Shown here piece by piece: positions 42,835 through 52,011 of a stretch of DNA of 64,000 bases; positions within the stretch are counted from its first letter, which is position 1; every line of letters starts with the position of its first letter. The notes beneath the pieces were generated by a model. The model did no database searches. It was not told the DNA's origin and was given only the letters and a program-made list of their open reading frames with translations. The translations under genes and the position numbers were made by a program. Where the stretch lies: contig CAYNMV010000002.1 of assembly GCA_964398315.1 (NCBI GenBank), forward strand, positions 62,001 through 126,000, read 5' to 3'. The DNA comes from JADLCB01 sp964398315 (lineage in GTDB: Bacteria; Planctomycetota; Phycisphaerae; Tepidisphaerales; Tepidisphaeraceae).

Positions 42835-45312
42835 ATGAGGCGCAGCATTTCGTTTGTTCTACTGGTGGCATTACTTGCGGTCTGTTCGCCGGCGTGGGGG
42901 CAGCCGGCGGAGTATGGGCTAACGCTCTCACTGCGGCACGGCATCTTCTATCCACCGCTGAAATGGGTGCCGTTGCGCATCGAGGTGCGCAACCGCAGCG
43001 CCCGGCCGATCGACGGCTATGTGGATATGCCCATCGAGGGCGAGGGGATGGCGGTCACGCTGCGCGTGCCGGTGAACGTGCCAGCGCACAGCCGCGTGAC
43101 GCAGACCGCCTACGGCTATTTTCCCGCTGAAGTCGCGATGAGCGCCCATGACAGGCAGGAAAATCGCACGCCGCCGGTCACGGTTGCCGAACTGCACAGC
43201 GGTGACGGCGCGGTTCGCGCCCGCGAACCGCTGGTGGCCCGGCCCCTGACAGCCGGCGAATCCCTTCCCACCGTGGTGGACAGTCCCGCCACTTCGCTGC
43301 TGCTGGATGATGGCTACATGGACAGCCGCGCCTACAGCCCCGAGGATTTTAACCTCACGCTCCAGCAGGTGCGGGGCTATGCATCCATGCTGTTCAGCCT
43401 CAACACCGACCAGTTTCCGCGCCATCGCGCTGCCGTCGATGGGGTGCGCGTCGTCCTGCTGGGCAATATCGATCCAGACGCACTCGATCCGGCCCAGCGG
43501 CAGGTGCTGCTGGAATTCATCCGCGGCGGCGGGGTGCTGGTAGTCGCCGCCCCCCAGGTTGAACCGATCGCCGGGAGCTGGCTGGCGCAGTACCTGCCGG
43601 TGCGCCTGGTTGGCCGGCGGCTGCTCCACGAGATCCACTACAACGGGCAGGTGCTGCCGTTCATCGAGTATGCCCCTGTGGCCGAGGCCCTGCCCGGTGA
43701 TGGACAGGTGCTCGTCGCCGATGATCACTACGTTCACGCCGCCTACCGCCAGATGGGCCTGGGGCGGATTATTTTCACCTCCTTCCCGTTCAACGCCCTG
43801 GAGCGCAGCGTGGCCTCCGACGCCCTCTGGCGCGACCTGCTGCACACCGGCGCACCGCCGCGCGACTGGAGCCTGACGGCCCTGCCCGAGCAGCGCGACA
43901 GCCTGCTGAGCCGCATGATCGGCAAGACCGTGCCGCCCTGGGGCCTGGCCGCGGGTGTCACCGGCGGTTACCTGCTGCTGGTGGCCGGGGCGCAAGTGGT
44001 GCTCGGGGGCGTCAGGCGCCCGCGGGCATTCGTCGCCACCCTGGCGGTGGCAGGGCTGCTGAGCGTGGGACTGGTCGTCGCCGGCTTTGTCCGCGCCAGC
44101 GAGCAGATGCCGATGGGCGCCCGCCTGGCCACGCTCGACATGAGCAGCGAAGGCGGGGGACTGATCCAGCAGGAAATCGCCTACGTCGGCCGCACGGATG
44201 ACAACTTTGCGCTCCGGGCCGCCAGCAATGATGTGACGATCCGCGTGGCCGAAACCTTCACCCGCGGCGACAAGCCGATCGTAGCCCAACAGCCATTCAG
44301 CGTGCCCCAGGCGCGCATGCTGCAGGAGAGCTATCAGCGCGTGTGGCGTGCCGAAGCCACCCTGCCGACCGAGATGCAGCTGGCCGCCATCGCCCGCTTC
44401 GATGCCGATGGCCTGAAGCTGCGCATCCAGAACGAACTGGGCGGCCGGCTGGAGATGCCGTGGCTGCTGTGGAACGGTGCCCGCCTGCCGCTGGGTGAGG
44501 CGCTGCCGCCGGGCGAGAGCGCGCGATCGGCCTCGGCCGGGGATGAATCCGTGCTGGTTTCCGGCGAGCAGAAGCTGCGCCGGGATATCCTCGCCGCCGC
44601 CACCGCCCAGCCCGACCGCGCGATGCCCACCAGTGGCGAAACCACGCCCGTGCTGGCCGGCTTCCTGAACGAGCAGGCGGTGCCACGCCTGCTGGAAACC
44701 ACTTACGACGATGAGCTGGGCTTGCGCACGCAGGCGCTGCTGCGCGTGCCGCTGACCATCGAGCCAACGCCGGTGGGCCAGTCGGTGCGCGTGCCTGATG
44801 CACTGATGCGGTTGGTGCTCAGCCGCGCCAGCATGGGCGTGCCCTACGATCCGAGCCGTGGGGAATGGCTGCTCACCCAGCACGAATCCTCGCCCAGCGC
44901 GCCGTTCGTGATCGGCTTTGCCCCGCCGTGGCAGATCGGCCTGATGCGACCGGTGCGGGCAACGATCAACATCGATCTCAACGCCCCACGGCACAGCATC
45001 ACCCTGGCGCCGCGCAGTGCGCCCAACAAAGCGGTGACATGGGATGAGGCGGTGTCCGTCAGGACCGCCACCTTCGATCTGAGCCCGGCCGACGCCGATG
45101 AAAACGGCGTCATCTGGTTTCACATGACCGTGCGGCGCACCAACCAGGGCGCCCCCGGCGATTTGCCGACTCCCTGGCACATCCGCTGGCTGCGGATGGG
45201 CCTGGAGGGACAGGTCATCGACAGCCCACGGCGCCCGTTGCCCGACAGGCCGACCCCGCAACCGCCGCGTGACAACCGACCGCGGCAGAACGGTCGTGCA
45301 AACAATTCGTAG
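42835..45312 (+). CDS. large exported membrane protein of the ABC-2 module (glutamine-amidotransferase-like domain)
   Basis: An 825-residue protein with signal peptide MRRSISFVLLVALLAVCSPAWG. The N-terminal part is a beta-rich domain (HGIFYPPLKWVPLRIEVRN). The middle has a Rossmann/GATase1-like stretch, VDGVRVVLLGNIDPDALDPAQRQVLLEFIRGGGVLVVAAPQ, a pattern seen in GldG-like and related membrane proteins. Two helices lie near residues 385-425, then a C-terminal periplasmic beta-rich domain. I cannot assign a precise family. It is 82 nt upstream of the ABC-2 ATPase, which suggests a role with that transporter. Confidence 0.6.
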   Translation: MRRSISFVLLVALLAVCSPAWGQPAEYGLTLSLRHGIFYPPLKWVPLRIEVRNRSARPIDGYVDMPIEGEGMAVTLRVPVNVPAHSRVTQTAYGYFPAEVAMSAHDRQENRTPPVTVAELHSGDGAVRAREPLVARPLTAGESLPTVVDSPATSLLLDDGYMDSRAYSPEDFNLTLQQVRGYASMLFSLNTDQFPRHRAAVDGVRVVLLGNIDPDALDPAQRQVLLEFIRGGGVLVVAAPQVEPIAGSWLAQYLPVRLVGRRLLHEIHYNGQVLPFIEYAPVAEALPGDGQVLVADDHYVHAAYRQMGLGRIIFTSFPFNALERSVASDALWRDLLHTGAPPRDWSLTALPEQRDSLLSRMIGKTVPPWGLAAGVTGGYLLLVAGAQVVLGGVRRPRAFVATLAVAGLLSVGLVVAGFVRASEQMPMGARLATLDMSSEGGGLIQQEIAYVGRTDDNFALRAASNDVTIRVAETFTRGDKPIVAQQPFSVPQARMLQESYQRVWRAEATLPTEMQLAAIARFDADGLKLRIQNELGGRLEMPWLLWNGARLPLGEALPPGESARSASAGDESVLVSGEQKLRRDILAAATAQPDRAMPTSGETTPVLAGFLNEQAVPRLLETTYDDELGLRTQALLRVPLTIEPTPVGQSVRVPDALMRLVLSRASMGVPYDPSRGEWLLTQHESSPSAPFVIGFAPPWQIGLMRPVRATINIDLNAPRHSITLAPRSAPNKAVTWDEAVSVRTATFDLSPADADENGVIWFHMTVRRTNQGAPGDLPTPWHIRWLRMGLEGQVIDSPRRPLPDRPTPQPPRDNRPRQNGRANNS

Positions 45313-45394
45313 CCCGTTTAGCGCGCTGAACCGCCCAGGCGTTCAGTGCACACGCGGCCGATCGTGATCGGCCGTTCCGTTCGGAGTGAACCGT

Positions 45395-46375
45395 ATGACC
45401 ACCCAAGTCGAACCAACCCCGCAGCGCAAGCCTTCCGTTGTCGATCGCTCCGCGCCCATCCTGCGCACGGAGAACCTCACCAAGAAATACGGCGAGCATA
45501 CCGCCCTCAAGGACCTAAACATCACCATCCACCGCGGTGAGGTCTTCGGTTACATCGGTCCCAACGGCTCGGGCAAGACCACCACCTTCCGCATCCTTTG
45601 CGGCCTGCTCGACCCCACCAGCGGCCGGGCGATCGTGGCCGACAAGGATGTCACCGGCAGCAAGGACCTGATCAAGCAGGTCGTCGGCTACCTGCCGGAC
45701 AACTTCGGCGTGTATCCGACGCTGCGGGTGTGGGAATACCTCGACTTCTTCGCCGCCGCCTATCGCATCCCCAAGAAGCAGCGGGCTGAGCGCATCGACA
45801 AGTGCCTGACCATCGCCAACAGCTACGAGTTCAAGGACAAGCTGATGGGCGCGCTGTCGCGCGGCATGAAACAGCGCGTGGGTATCGCCAAGACGCTGAT
45901 CCACGATCCGCAGGTGCTGATCCTGGACGAGCCGGCCGCCACCATCGATCCGCGCGCCCGCATCCAGATGCGCCAGCTCCTGCGCGAGCTGGCCGACCTG
46001 GGCAAGGCGGTGCTGGTTTCCAGCCACATCCTGCCGGAACTGGCGGACATGTGCGATACGGTTGGCATCCTCTCCAAGGGTGAACTGATCGCCGCCGGGC
46101 CGGTGCAGGAGATCATGCGCACGGTGCGGCAGAAGCGCGTGATGAGCATCACGGTGCTGAAAAACGTGGACAAGGCCAAGGAACTGATCGCCGCCGGCCC
46201 CGGCGAGTGGGAGCTGGTCCACCAGGATGGCAACATCCTGCGCTACGAAGTGCAGGCGGATGAAAAACAGCTTGCCCTGGTCCTGTACAACCTGAGCAAG
46301 AACGGCATCGCCGTCGCCAACTTCGCCGAAGTCCCGGCGGACCTGGAAGACGTGTTTATGAGCCTGACGAAGTGA
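45395..46375 (+). CDS. ABC-2 transporter ATP-binding protein
   Basis: A 326-residue ATPase. Walker A is GPNGSGKTTT, the signature region is LSRGMKQRVGIAKTL, Walker B is VLILDEPAATIDPRARI (D-loop TID instead of the usual GLD), and the H-loop is VSSHILPELADMCD. A C-terminal domain of about 80 residues follows, as in the GldA/NatA/CcmA class. The ATG at 45395 has GGAG 8 nt upstream; a GTG at 45386 is nine bases earlier. It sits between the large membrane protein and the duplicated permease. Confidence 0.92.
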   Translation: MTTQVEPTPQRKPSVVDRSAPILRTENLTKKYGEHTALKDLNITIHRGEVFGYIGPNGSGKTTTFRILCGLLDPTSGRAIVADKDVTGSKDLIKQVVGYLPDNFGVYPTLRVWEYLDFFAAAYRIPKKQRAERIDKCLTIANSYEFKDKLMGALSRGMKQRVGIAKTLIHDPQVLILDEPAATIDPRARIQMRQLLRELADLGKAVLVSSHILPELADMCDTVGILSKGELIAAGPVQEIMRTVRQKRVMSITVLKNVDKAKELIAAGPGEWELVHQDGNILRYEVQADEKQLALVLYNLSKNGIAVANFAEVPADLEDVFMSLTK

Positions 46376-46388
46376 TGGTTCGCTACTG

Positions 46389-46550
46389 ATGAACACGGAT
46401 GAGCAGAACGCCCTCAACGCGGTGATAAAGCGCATGAGTGGGTGTGCCGCCAACGTGCATGTTCGTCTGGGCTGCGGGTTCGTCGCGAAGGTATGTCAGA
46501 ACTCGCTTGTCATTGAATTGCCGAAGAGCCGGCTCTTCGGTGGAAGTTGA
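46389..46550 (+). pseudogene. decayed remnant of a GxxExxY-family gene
   Basis: A 53-codon frame with typical GxxExxY-type sequence: it starts MNTDEQNALNAVIKRMSGCA (the family has MNTDEH...IGCA). It then reads NVHVRLGCGFVAKVCQNSLVIELPKS, where intact members have LGCGFLEKVYENALAHEL. The hallmark Glu and Tyr of GxxExxY are replaced (GFVAKVC), and the protein stops before the rest of the domain (normally about 120 residues). It lies between the ATPase and permease genes on the same strand. I read it as a degraded 5' fragment. Confidence 0.6.
46521..46540. repeat. 20-bp perfect palindrome
   Basis: CCGAAGAGCC followed by its exact reverse complement GGCTCTTCGG, without a loop. It lies in the decayed remnant, about 90 nt before the permease ATG. 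It may be a binding site for a dimeric regulator or chance. Confidence 0.6.
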
Positions 46551-46633
46551 GCAGTTTCGTGGCGAACCGAGATAGCCGATTACATGAAGTCCACGCTGTA
46601 TCCATCTGTGATGAAAGATTCCTCTGAGTCACC

Positions 46634-48328
46634 ATGAACCCCGTCCTTCTCAAAGATCTCATCGGGCTGCTGCGGCTGAAGCGCGTGGCGGCGATCCAGG
46701 TGTTTTTCCTGCTGGTGCTGGGGCTGCTGGTGCTGCTGACCTGGCCGCAGGCGGGCGTGCTGGAAGGCTCCTATGGCGCGGGCAGCGTCGCCAGCGCAGC
46801 GCGCGGGCAGGACCACCTGCTGCTGGGGCTGGTCATCGGGCAGATTATCCTGCTGGTGCTGTTCGTGCCCGGCATCGCCTCGGTCGCCCTCACCGGTGAG
46901 AAGGAAGCCAACACGCTGGAGATGCTCTACGCCTCGCGCCTGACGCCGGCGGAGATCATCTGGGGGAAGGTGGGGTTCGCCATCGCCTACCCGATCCTGC
47001 TGCTGCTGACAGCCCTGCCTTTCGTGGCGCTGCTCAACTTCCGGGGGGATGTGCGCGGCGATGACCTGTTGTGGGCCTACCTGATCCTCTTCATCACCGC
47101 CATCTTCCTGGCCATGCTCTGCCTGATGGTGTCGGCGGTGTGCAAGCAGAGCTCCACCGCCCTGGTCGTCAGCTACATCACCGTGCTGGTGGTGTGCGGC
47201 GCGGTGCTGGTGCCGGCGGCGATCATGCTGCAAAGCCAGGGAGGCGTGGTGGCCCAGGTGCTGCACTATATTCGCTCGCTGTCGCCGGTGGCGGCGGCAC
47301 TGAGCCTGCTGGCCCCCGCGCAGTACGACTTCAGCGGGGCGGGGCGCCAGGGGCTGGCGCCGCTGTGGATGACGTTCCTTCCGGCGGCGGGGCTGGTGAT
47401 CCTGGTCAGCTTCGGCGTCCTGGTCATGAAGCTGCGCAGCGCTCCCAACGCCTCGGAGGGCTTCGGCCGGGGCGCGGCCGCCGAAGCCGAACATGGTGCC
47501 CTGCACCGCATCATGTACCTGATTGACCCGAACAAGAAGCCCAAGCCGTTCGGATCATTCAACCCGGTGGTGGCCAAGGAGCGCCGAACCAATCAGCTTC
47601 GCAGCGGACGCTGGATGATCCGCATTTTCTACGCCTCGCTGCTGGTGTCGCTGGCGCTGAGCGCCATGGCCCTCTATGGCGGTGAGACCGAGCACAAGAA
47701 CCTGCTGGAATACGTGGCCGCGGTGGTCATCACCTTCCAGGTGGGCCTGGTGGCGCTGGTGAGCCCCAGCCTCACCAGCAGCGTGGTCAGCACCGAGATC
47801 GAGAACGGTACCTGGGAGGTATTGCGGCTGACCCCCCTGAGCGGCTGGCGGATTTTCTGGGGCAAGTTCATACCCGCGTTCCTGCCGGCGCTGCTGCCGA
47901 TCGTGGCACTGCTGCCGGCCTACGGGGCGCTGTGGTACATCCAGCCGGGCTACTTGCAGTACTTCCTGCGGGTAATCCCGGTGGTGGTGCTGGCGGCAGC
48001 GTTCTGCTGCACGCTGGGGCTGATGGCCTCTACCCTCTTTTCCAGCACCGCCCGCGCCACGGTGACGGCGTACGTGATCACCGCCGCCCTGTTCGTGCTG
48101 CCGATGATCGCCTGGTTCGCCAGCGGGGTGGTGCTAGCGCCGAAGGTCGCGGCCCACCTCGCGTTCCTTTCACCGGGCGTGGTGGCGGTCAATGTGCTGC
48201 CCAACGGCTGGGGCGCCATCGCGGAATATGGCCTGTACGAACTGCACCTGTATCTGATCGGCGCCCTGACGCTGCTGATGCTCATCATTGCCTGGCTCCG
48301 CCTGGCCGCGCTGATGCGCATGGGGTAG
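46634..48328 (+). CDS. duplicated ABC-2 type permease
   Basis: A 564-residue permease with about 12 membrane helices. The ABC-2 motif after the second helix occurs twice: LTGEKEANTLEMLYASRLTPAEIIWGKV in the first half and VSTEIENGTWEVLRLTPLSGWRIFWGKF in the second. This shows an internal tandem duplication, so one polypeptide gives the usual permease dimer. It works with the ATPase gene upstream; the substrate is unknown. A bidirectional terminator follows. Confidence 0.87.
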   Translation: MNPVLLKDLIGLLRLKRVAAIQVFFLLVLGLLVLLTWPQAGVLEGSYGAGSVASAARGQDHLLLGLVIGQIILLVLFVPGIASVALTGEKEANTLEMLYASRLTPAEIIWGKVGFAIAYPILLLLTALPFVALLNFRGDVRGDDLLWAYLILFITAIFLAMLCLMVSAVCKQSSTALVVSYITVLVVCGAVLVPAAIMLQSQGGVVAQVLHYIRSLSPVAAALSLLAPAQYDFSGAGRQGLAPLWMTFLPAAGLVILVSFGVLVMKLRSAPNASEGFGRGAAAEAEHGALHRIMYLIDPNKKPKPFGSFNPVVAKERRTNQLRSGRWMIRIFYASLLVSLALSAMALYGGETEHKNLLEYVAAVVITFQVGLVALVSPSLTSSVVSTEIENGTWEVLRLTPLSGWRIFWGKFIPAFLPALLPIVALLPAYGALWYIQPGYLQYFLRVIPVVVLAAAFCCTLGLMASTLFSSTARATVTAYVITAALFVLPMIAWFASGVVLAPKVAAHLAFLSPGVVAVNVLPNGWGAIAEYGLYELHLYLIGALTLLMLIIAWLRLAALMRMG

Positions 48329-48394
48329 GGCGGCCACGCCGGCCCATGCAGCACACGCGCTGACCAGTCCGACAGCGTGTCATGGCAAACGAAA

Positions 48395-48429
48395 AAGCCG
48401 CCACTGTGCAGACTGCTCAGTGGCGGCTT
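48395..48429. terminator. bidirectional terminator between permease and nuoB
   Basis: AAGCCGCCACTG (48395-48406) pairs with CAGTGGCGGCTT (48418-48429), an exact 12-bp stem with an 11-nt loop. A-run on the left and TTATTGTTT on the right make it bidirectional. Confidence 0.9.
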
Positions 48430-48451
48430 ATTGTTTCACTTCAGGCAGGAT

Positions 48452-49021
48452 TTACACCGACTTACCACCCACCGTGACCGGGATGCCGGCAGGCTGGGGG
48501 GCGGGGTGGTAGCTGGGTTCAATGGCAATTTGCAGTGGCCGCCGCTGGCCGCTGGGCAGGCCGTGCTGGTCTACGATCCGCTGGATCGCCATGATCCCCT
48601 CGATGAGCGACTCAGGCCGTGGCGGGCAGCCGGGGATATAGACATCCACCGGCATGAACTGGTCAATCCCCTGGATGGTGGCATAAGCGTCGAACACCCC
48701 GCCGGTGCTGGCGCACGCGCCCATGCTGATCACCCACTTCGGCTCGGTCATCTGCTGGTAAATGTGCTGGAGGACCGGCATCATCTTAATCGTCACCCGC
48801 CCGGCCACGATCATCAGGTCGCTCTGGCGGGGGCTGAAGCTCATGCGCTCCATCCCGAAACGGGCCAGATCGAAACGGCTGGCGGCAGTGGCCATCAGTT
48901 CGATGCCGCAACAGGCGGTGGCGAACGGCATCGGCCAAAGTGAGTTGCGCCGGCCCCAGTTGACCAACTTCTTGAGCTGGGTCGTCAACACATTGTCCGG
49001 CAGCATCTGGGTATCAATCAT
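48452..49021 (-). CDS. nuoB: NADH-quinone oxidoreductase subunit B
   Basis: NuoB carries the N2 iron-sulfur cluster of complex I, the last electron acceptor before quinone. The ligands are Cys37 and Cys38 in ATACCGIELM, Cys103 in MGACASTGG, and Cys132 in YIPGCPPRPE. The 189-residue length and the PNPRHADLM-like stretch (FSPRQSDLMIVAGRV) fit. The ATG at 49021 has GGAG 6 nt upstream, and a TATAAT box on the minus strand (49051-49056) precedes it. No other nuo gene is adjacent; nuoA is at 2550-2957. Confidence 0.95.
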   Translation of the reverse strand: MIDTQMLPDNVLTTQLKKLVNWGRRNSLWPMPFATACCGIELMATAASRFDLARFGMERMSFSPRQSDLMIVAGRVTIKMMPVLQHIYQQMTEPKWVISMGACASTGGVFDAYATIQGIDQFMPVDVYIPGCPPRPESLIEGIMAIQRIVDQHGLPSGQRRPLQIAIEPSYHPAPQPAGIPVTVGGKSV

Positions 49022-49050
49022 CGGTACTCCAATGTCTCCTGAGCCATGCC

Positions 49051-49056
49051 ATTATA
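49051..49056 (-). promoter_or_regulatory. nuoB -10 box
   Basis: On the minus strand the sequence reads TATAAT at 49056-49051, about 30 nt before the nuoB ATG, with a normal Shine-Dalgarno in between. The -35 is not clear. It is a leadered promoter, unlike several others here. Confidence 0.5.
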
Positions 49057-49196
49057 GGTGATCCCCGCCCGGCGAACCAGCCAGACCGGCGGAAAACCGC
49101 TGGCGCAGCAGCGCGTTATCGAAATCATGCCGACATCTAACAGCCCGATCGTGCCCGGTCGCGATATCCTGCTGAAGCATAAGGAGGAACATCCGC

Positions 49197-49799
49197 GTGA
49201 ACCCCAATCGCACGATCACCTGCCCGGCTTGCCAAACCGCCGATCCTCTCATTCGCTCCGAGGCCAACGCCCAACTCCCTTCGCTGCGCTGCGGCCGCTG
49301 TGGCGGCCAGTGGATCCGCGAGGAGCACTATTACGCCTGGATCGAGCGTTCCGACCGCTCATCCACCCCCAGCGCGGTGGAAGCAGCGGGCCAGGCGCAG
49401 GACACGCCCCGCGCCAAGCTGTGCCCCGAGTGCGGCCGCATCATGCGACGCTATGCAGTAGGACACGGGCTTGATTTCATCATCGACCGCTGCGGCACCT
49501 GTGCTGGCATCTGGTTCGACGCCAACGAATGGGAGCGCCTGACCCATGCCGGCCTGGCCGATCGCGTCCATTTCATCTTCTCCGCCGCCTGGCAGGCCGA
49601 CATCCTGCGCACCCGGCAAATACACGCCGCGGCCCAGCGGCTGCGCGAAAAGATCGGCCCGGACGACTACGACCGGCTCACGGCGCTGGCCGACTGGATC
49701 GAGCAACACCCGCACCGCACCGAGTTGGCCGCCTATCTCACCGACCGCTTCCGCGAGCTGTCTCCACGCGGCCCGGCCAGTGCGTCAGCGGAGCAATGA
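49197..49799 (+). CDS. zinc-ribbon (zf-TFIIB type) protein
   Basis: A 200-residue protein. Two zinc-binding regions are seen: ITCPACQTADPLI...LRCGRCGGQW and KLCPECGRIMRRY...IDRCGTCAGIWFDANEWERL, the latter being the classical zf-TFIIB domain with its W/F-rich tail. The C-terminal half is helical. The function of these proteins is not known. The GTG at 49197 is preferred because AAGGAGG lies 9 nt before it. It is divergent from nuoB. Confidence 0.85.
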   Translation: MNPNRTITCPACQTADPLIRSEANAQLPSLRCGRCGGQWIREEHYYAWIERSDRSSTPSAVEAAGQAQDTPRAKLCPECGRIMRRYAVGHGLDFIIDRCGTCAGIWFDANEWERLTHAGLADRVHFIFSAAWQADILRTRQIHAAAQRLREKIGPDDYDRLTALADWIEQHPHRTELAAYLTDRFRELSPRGPASASAEQ

Positions 49800-49993
49800 G
49801 GTCGGTGTTCAGCACGCTGCGCTCACGACGCCCTTACTGGCTGTCATCGGGGCCGTTCCGCCATCACAGCGGGTATCACGCGCATGCCTGCCGGGCTAAC
49901 CGGGAAAGAAGCGCTCGGGCCAGCCGAATCGGGCGCGTAATCCACCGCCAGATCACGTTGTTTGGCTTATCGGCCGCCTGTATAAAAACCTTC

Positions 49994-51121
49994 ATGGCCA
50001 TCACGCAGCGGCAGCGGGCGGTTTTGCGGGAGATCTGGCAGAACGGGCCGTTGTCGCGATGGGAGCTGCATCAGCGTACCGGACACACACCCAACGGCGT
50101 GGGCACGCTGGTGCGGGCGCTGATCGATGCGGGACTGCTGCATGAGCTGCAGCCCGAACCCACCGGCGGCGGACGGCCGCGCATCCCGCTGGCCATTCGT
50201 CCCGATCAACGTCATGTCATCGGCCTGGCGCTGGCGCCGGGGGCAGTGCATGTGGCGCGCATCAACCTGCTGGGCCAGCTGGCCGATGAGCGGGCCGCCC
50301 AGAGCCGTCCCCTGCCCGATCCGGCCCGTGCTGGCCAGGTCATCCGCAGCCTGCTGGAAAAAACCCGCAACGCCAACACCCTGGGCATCGGCATCGGCGT
50401 GGCGGGATTCATCGATCCTGCCGCGCGCACTGTGCTGGCCGGATCGGCGGTTGCGCCCCAGGCGCCGCTGTCATTGGCAAAAGCGCTGGAGGCGGCGGGG
50501 GAGGTACCGGTCTCGCTGGAGAACGACACCCAGGCGCTGGCTGCCCAGTGGATGCTGACACACAAGGCCGATGCCTCCCAGGATGTCCTGCTGGTGCATT
50601 TTGATGAGGGGAGCGTGTCGGCTGCGCTGCTGGTGGCGGGGCGGCCCAATCGCGGATGCGCCGCCGGGGCCAATGAGCTGGGGCACACCCGCTTTGCCGT
50701 TGACACCGCCCGCTGCTACTGCGGCCAGACCGGCTGCCTCGAGCGCATCTGCAGTGGCGATTTCCTGCTGCGCCAGGGGGCGAAAAACGGTCTGCTGGCC
50801 CAGCAGGTGGAGCGCTATGCCGGCAACAGCAAACCGATCGAAGCCCTGATCCGCCATCTGGCGATGGGCCTGGCCAACGCGGCCAACCTGATCCGCCCGC
50901 ATCGCCTGGTGCTGGCCAGCCGCTTCGTCGAGCATGCACCGTTCACCAGTCGCCTGATCGAAGAAACCCGTCGTCTGCTGCTGGGGCAGATCCGCGACCG
51001 GATGGCCATCGACTGCTGGGATATCCCCGGCACCCGCACCGCCGAAACCGCCGCCTGGCTGGCATTGGCCGATCTGTATTACGATGGATGGGGAACGGGG
51101 GAGGACAAGGCAAAAGGCTGA
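49994..51121 (+). CDS. ROK family transcriptional regulator
   Basis: A 375-residue NagC/XylR-type regulator. The N-terminal helix-turn-helix is QRAVLREIWQNGPLSRWELHQRTGHTPNGVGTLVRALIDAGLL. The sugar-kinase-like ROK domain has IGIGVAGFIDP, SLENDTQALAAQ, ELGHTRF and the zinc motif CYCGQTGCLE (C241, C243, C248). The catalytic Asp position of ROK kinases is occupied by ENDTQA. It probably senses a sugar and controls a catabolic operon; none of these is next to it. A terminator follows. Confidence 0.9.
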   Translation: MAITQRQRAVLREIWQNGPLSRWELHQRTGHTPNGVGTLVRALIDAGLLHELQPEPTGGGRPRIPLAIRPDQRHVIGLALAPGAVHVARINLLGQLADERAAQSRPLPDPARAGQVIRSLLEKTRNANTLGIGIGVAGFIDPAARTVLAGSAVAPQAPLSLAKALEAAGEVPVSLENDTQALAAQWMLTHKADASQDVLLVHFDEGSVSAALLVAGRPNRGCAAGANELGHTRFAVDTARCYCGQTGCLERICSGDFLLRQGAKNGLLAQQVERYAGNSKPIEALIRHLAMGLANAANLIRPHRLVLASRFVEHAPFTSRLIEETRRLLLGQIRDRMAIDCWDIPGTRTAETAAWLALADLYYDGWGTGEDKAKG

Positions 51122-51152
51122 AAAGCGCATCAGGTGCGCCTTTCAGCCTTTT
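51112..51152. terminator. bidirectional terminator after the ROK gene
   Basis: AAAAGGCTGAAA...GCGCA pairs with TGCGC...TTTCAGCCTTTT (one mismatch) around a short loop. It overlaps the ROK stop codon and serves the convergent DUF3299 gene as well. Confidence 0.85.
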
Positions 51153-51164
51153 CGCCGGTCATTC

Positions 51165-51686
51165 CTATCCAACCGGTGTGACGCTGTCCACATCCATGCG
51201 GTAGACCTGCGTGACCTGGCCGCCCTCGCGCTTCAGGTCGACGTAAAGCGTACCCATCACCTCGACCAGGCCGCGGTAGTAGTTGATTGAATCGTTGGTG
51301 GCGCGGGCCTGCACCCAGTGCTGCACCTTGGGCGGGCCGGAATAACAGCACTTGGCAATCGAGTAGACGAGGACGAAGTTCTCCACCGTCTGCCCCGCGC
51401 CGCGAGGATCATACATTTCGCCGCGGACGAGAATCTTGCGGCCGTCCAGCTTGCGGTATTCCGCCGGAACATCCTCGATCGTGCCGGTGGTGGCGTCGAA
51501 GGGGAAATCGCTCAGCGCCTTGAGATTCACCTCAAGGTAATCGCCCCGGTCACGGATACCGCCTGTAACTGATTCCTCGACAAAGATATACAGCGGATAG
51601 CCGACAAGCAGGACCACCGCCGCGGCGAAAAACAGAATGCGGAAGTTGAACCGCTCGCGCAAGGGGATGTGGGCTGCGTTGCTCAT
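51165..51686 (-). CDS. DUF3299-like membrane-anchored protein
   Basis: A 173-residue protein with one N-terminal helix (FRILFFAAAVVLLVGYPLYIFV) and a periplasmic domain. The landmarks of the DUF3299 class are GRKILVRGEMYDPRG, ENFVLVYSIAKCCYSGPPKVQHWVQ and VEVMGTLYVDLKREGG. The CC.SGPP motif with two cysteines is a possible metal or disulfide site. DUF3299 proteins often occur near LolD/MacB-like ABC genes, and a LolD-like ATPase lies 325 nt upstream. Function not settled. Confidence 0.8.
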   Translation of the reverse strand: MSNAAHIPLRERFNFRILFFAAAVVLLVGYPLYIFVEESVTGGIRDRGDYLEVNLKALSDFPFDATTGTIEDVPAEYRKLDGRKILVRGEMYDPRGAGQTVENFVLVYSIAKCCYSGPPKVQHWVQARATNDSINYYRGLVEVMGTLYVDLKREGGQVTQVYRMDVDSVTPVG

Positions 51687-52011
51687 GGTTTACATCGTTG
51701 CCAGCGAGGGTAACGGCACCAGCCTGTCACTCGCCAATTCGACATCTCTTGGCGGCTTTGGCATCCCAACAGGTTGCGGGATGCGCCGGCCCAGCACAAG
51801 CCCGTCGCGACAAGCAACAATCCGACAACATGCGTACGGCCTGGGCCTATCTACCCATCCTGCCTGGTAAGGCATCTCGTCCGTATGATATTACTCGATG
51901 ACCAGCTCGATTGTTCCCACGATCTTCCCTCCCTTCTGCAATTGCCGGTCCATCGCCATGCTGAGATCGCCAGTAAACTGATCCACCGGCTGCACTTGCG
52001 TGACACAGTGG
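51687..52011. other. 325-nt spacer between DUF3299 and LolD-like genes
   Basis: No solid gene. On the minus strand a short frame can be read at 51897-51999 that ends GKIVGTIELVIE, which looks a little coding-like, but it is only about 34 codons and I do not recognise it. No terminator or promoter is clear. A missing permease gene would be expected here, and none is present. Confidence 0.4.

Noticed and set aside
46376..46633. Full GxxExxY gene or its second half
   Set aside because: The frame stops after 53 codons and no continuation in other frames before the permease gene resembles the rest of the domain.
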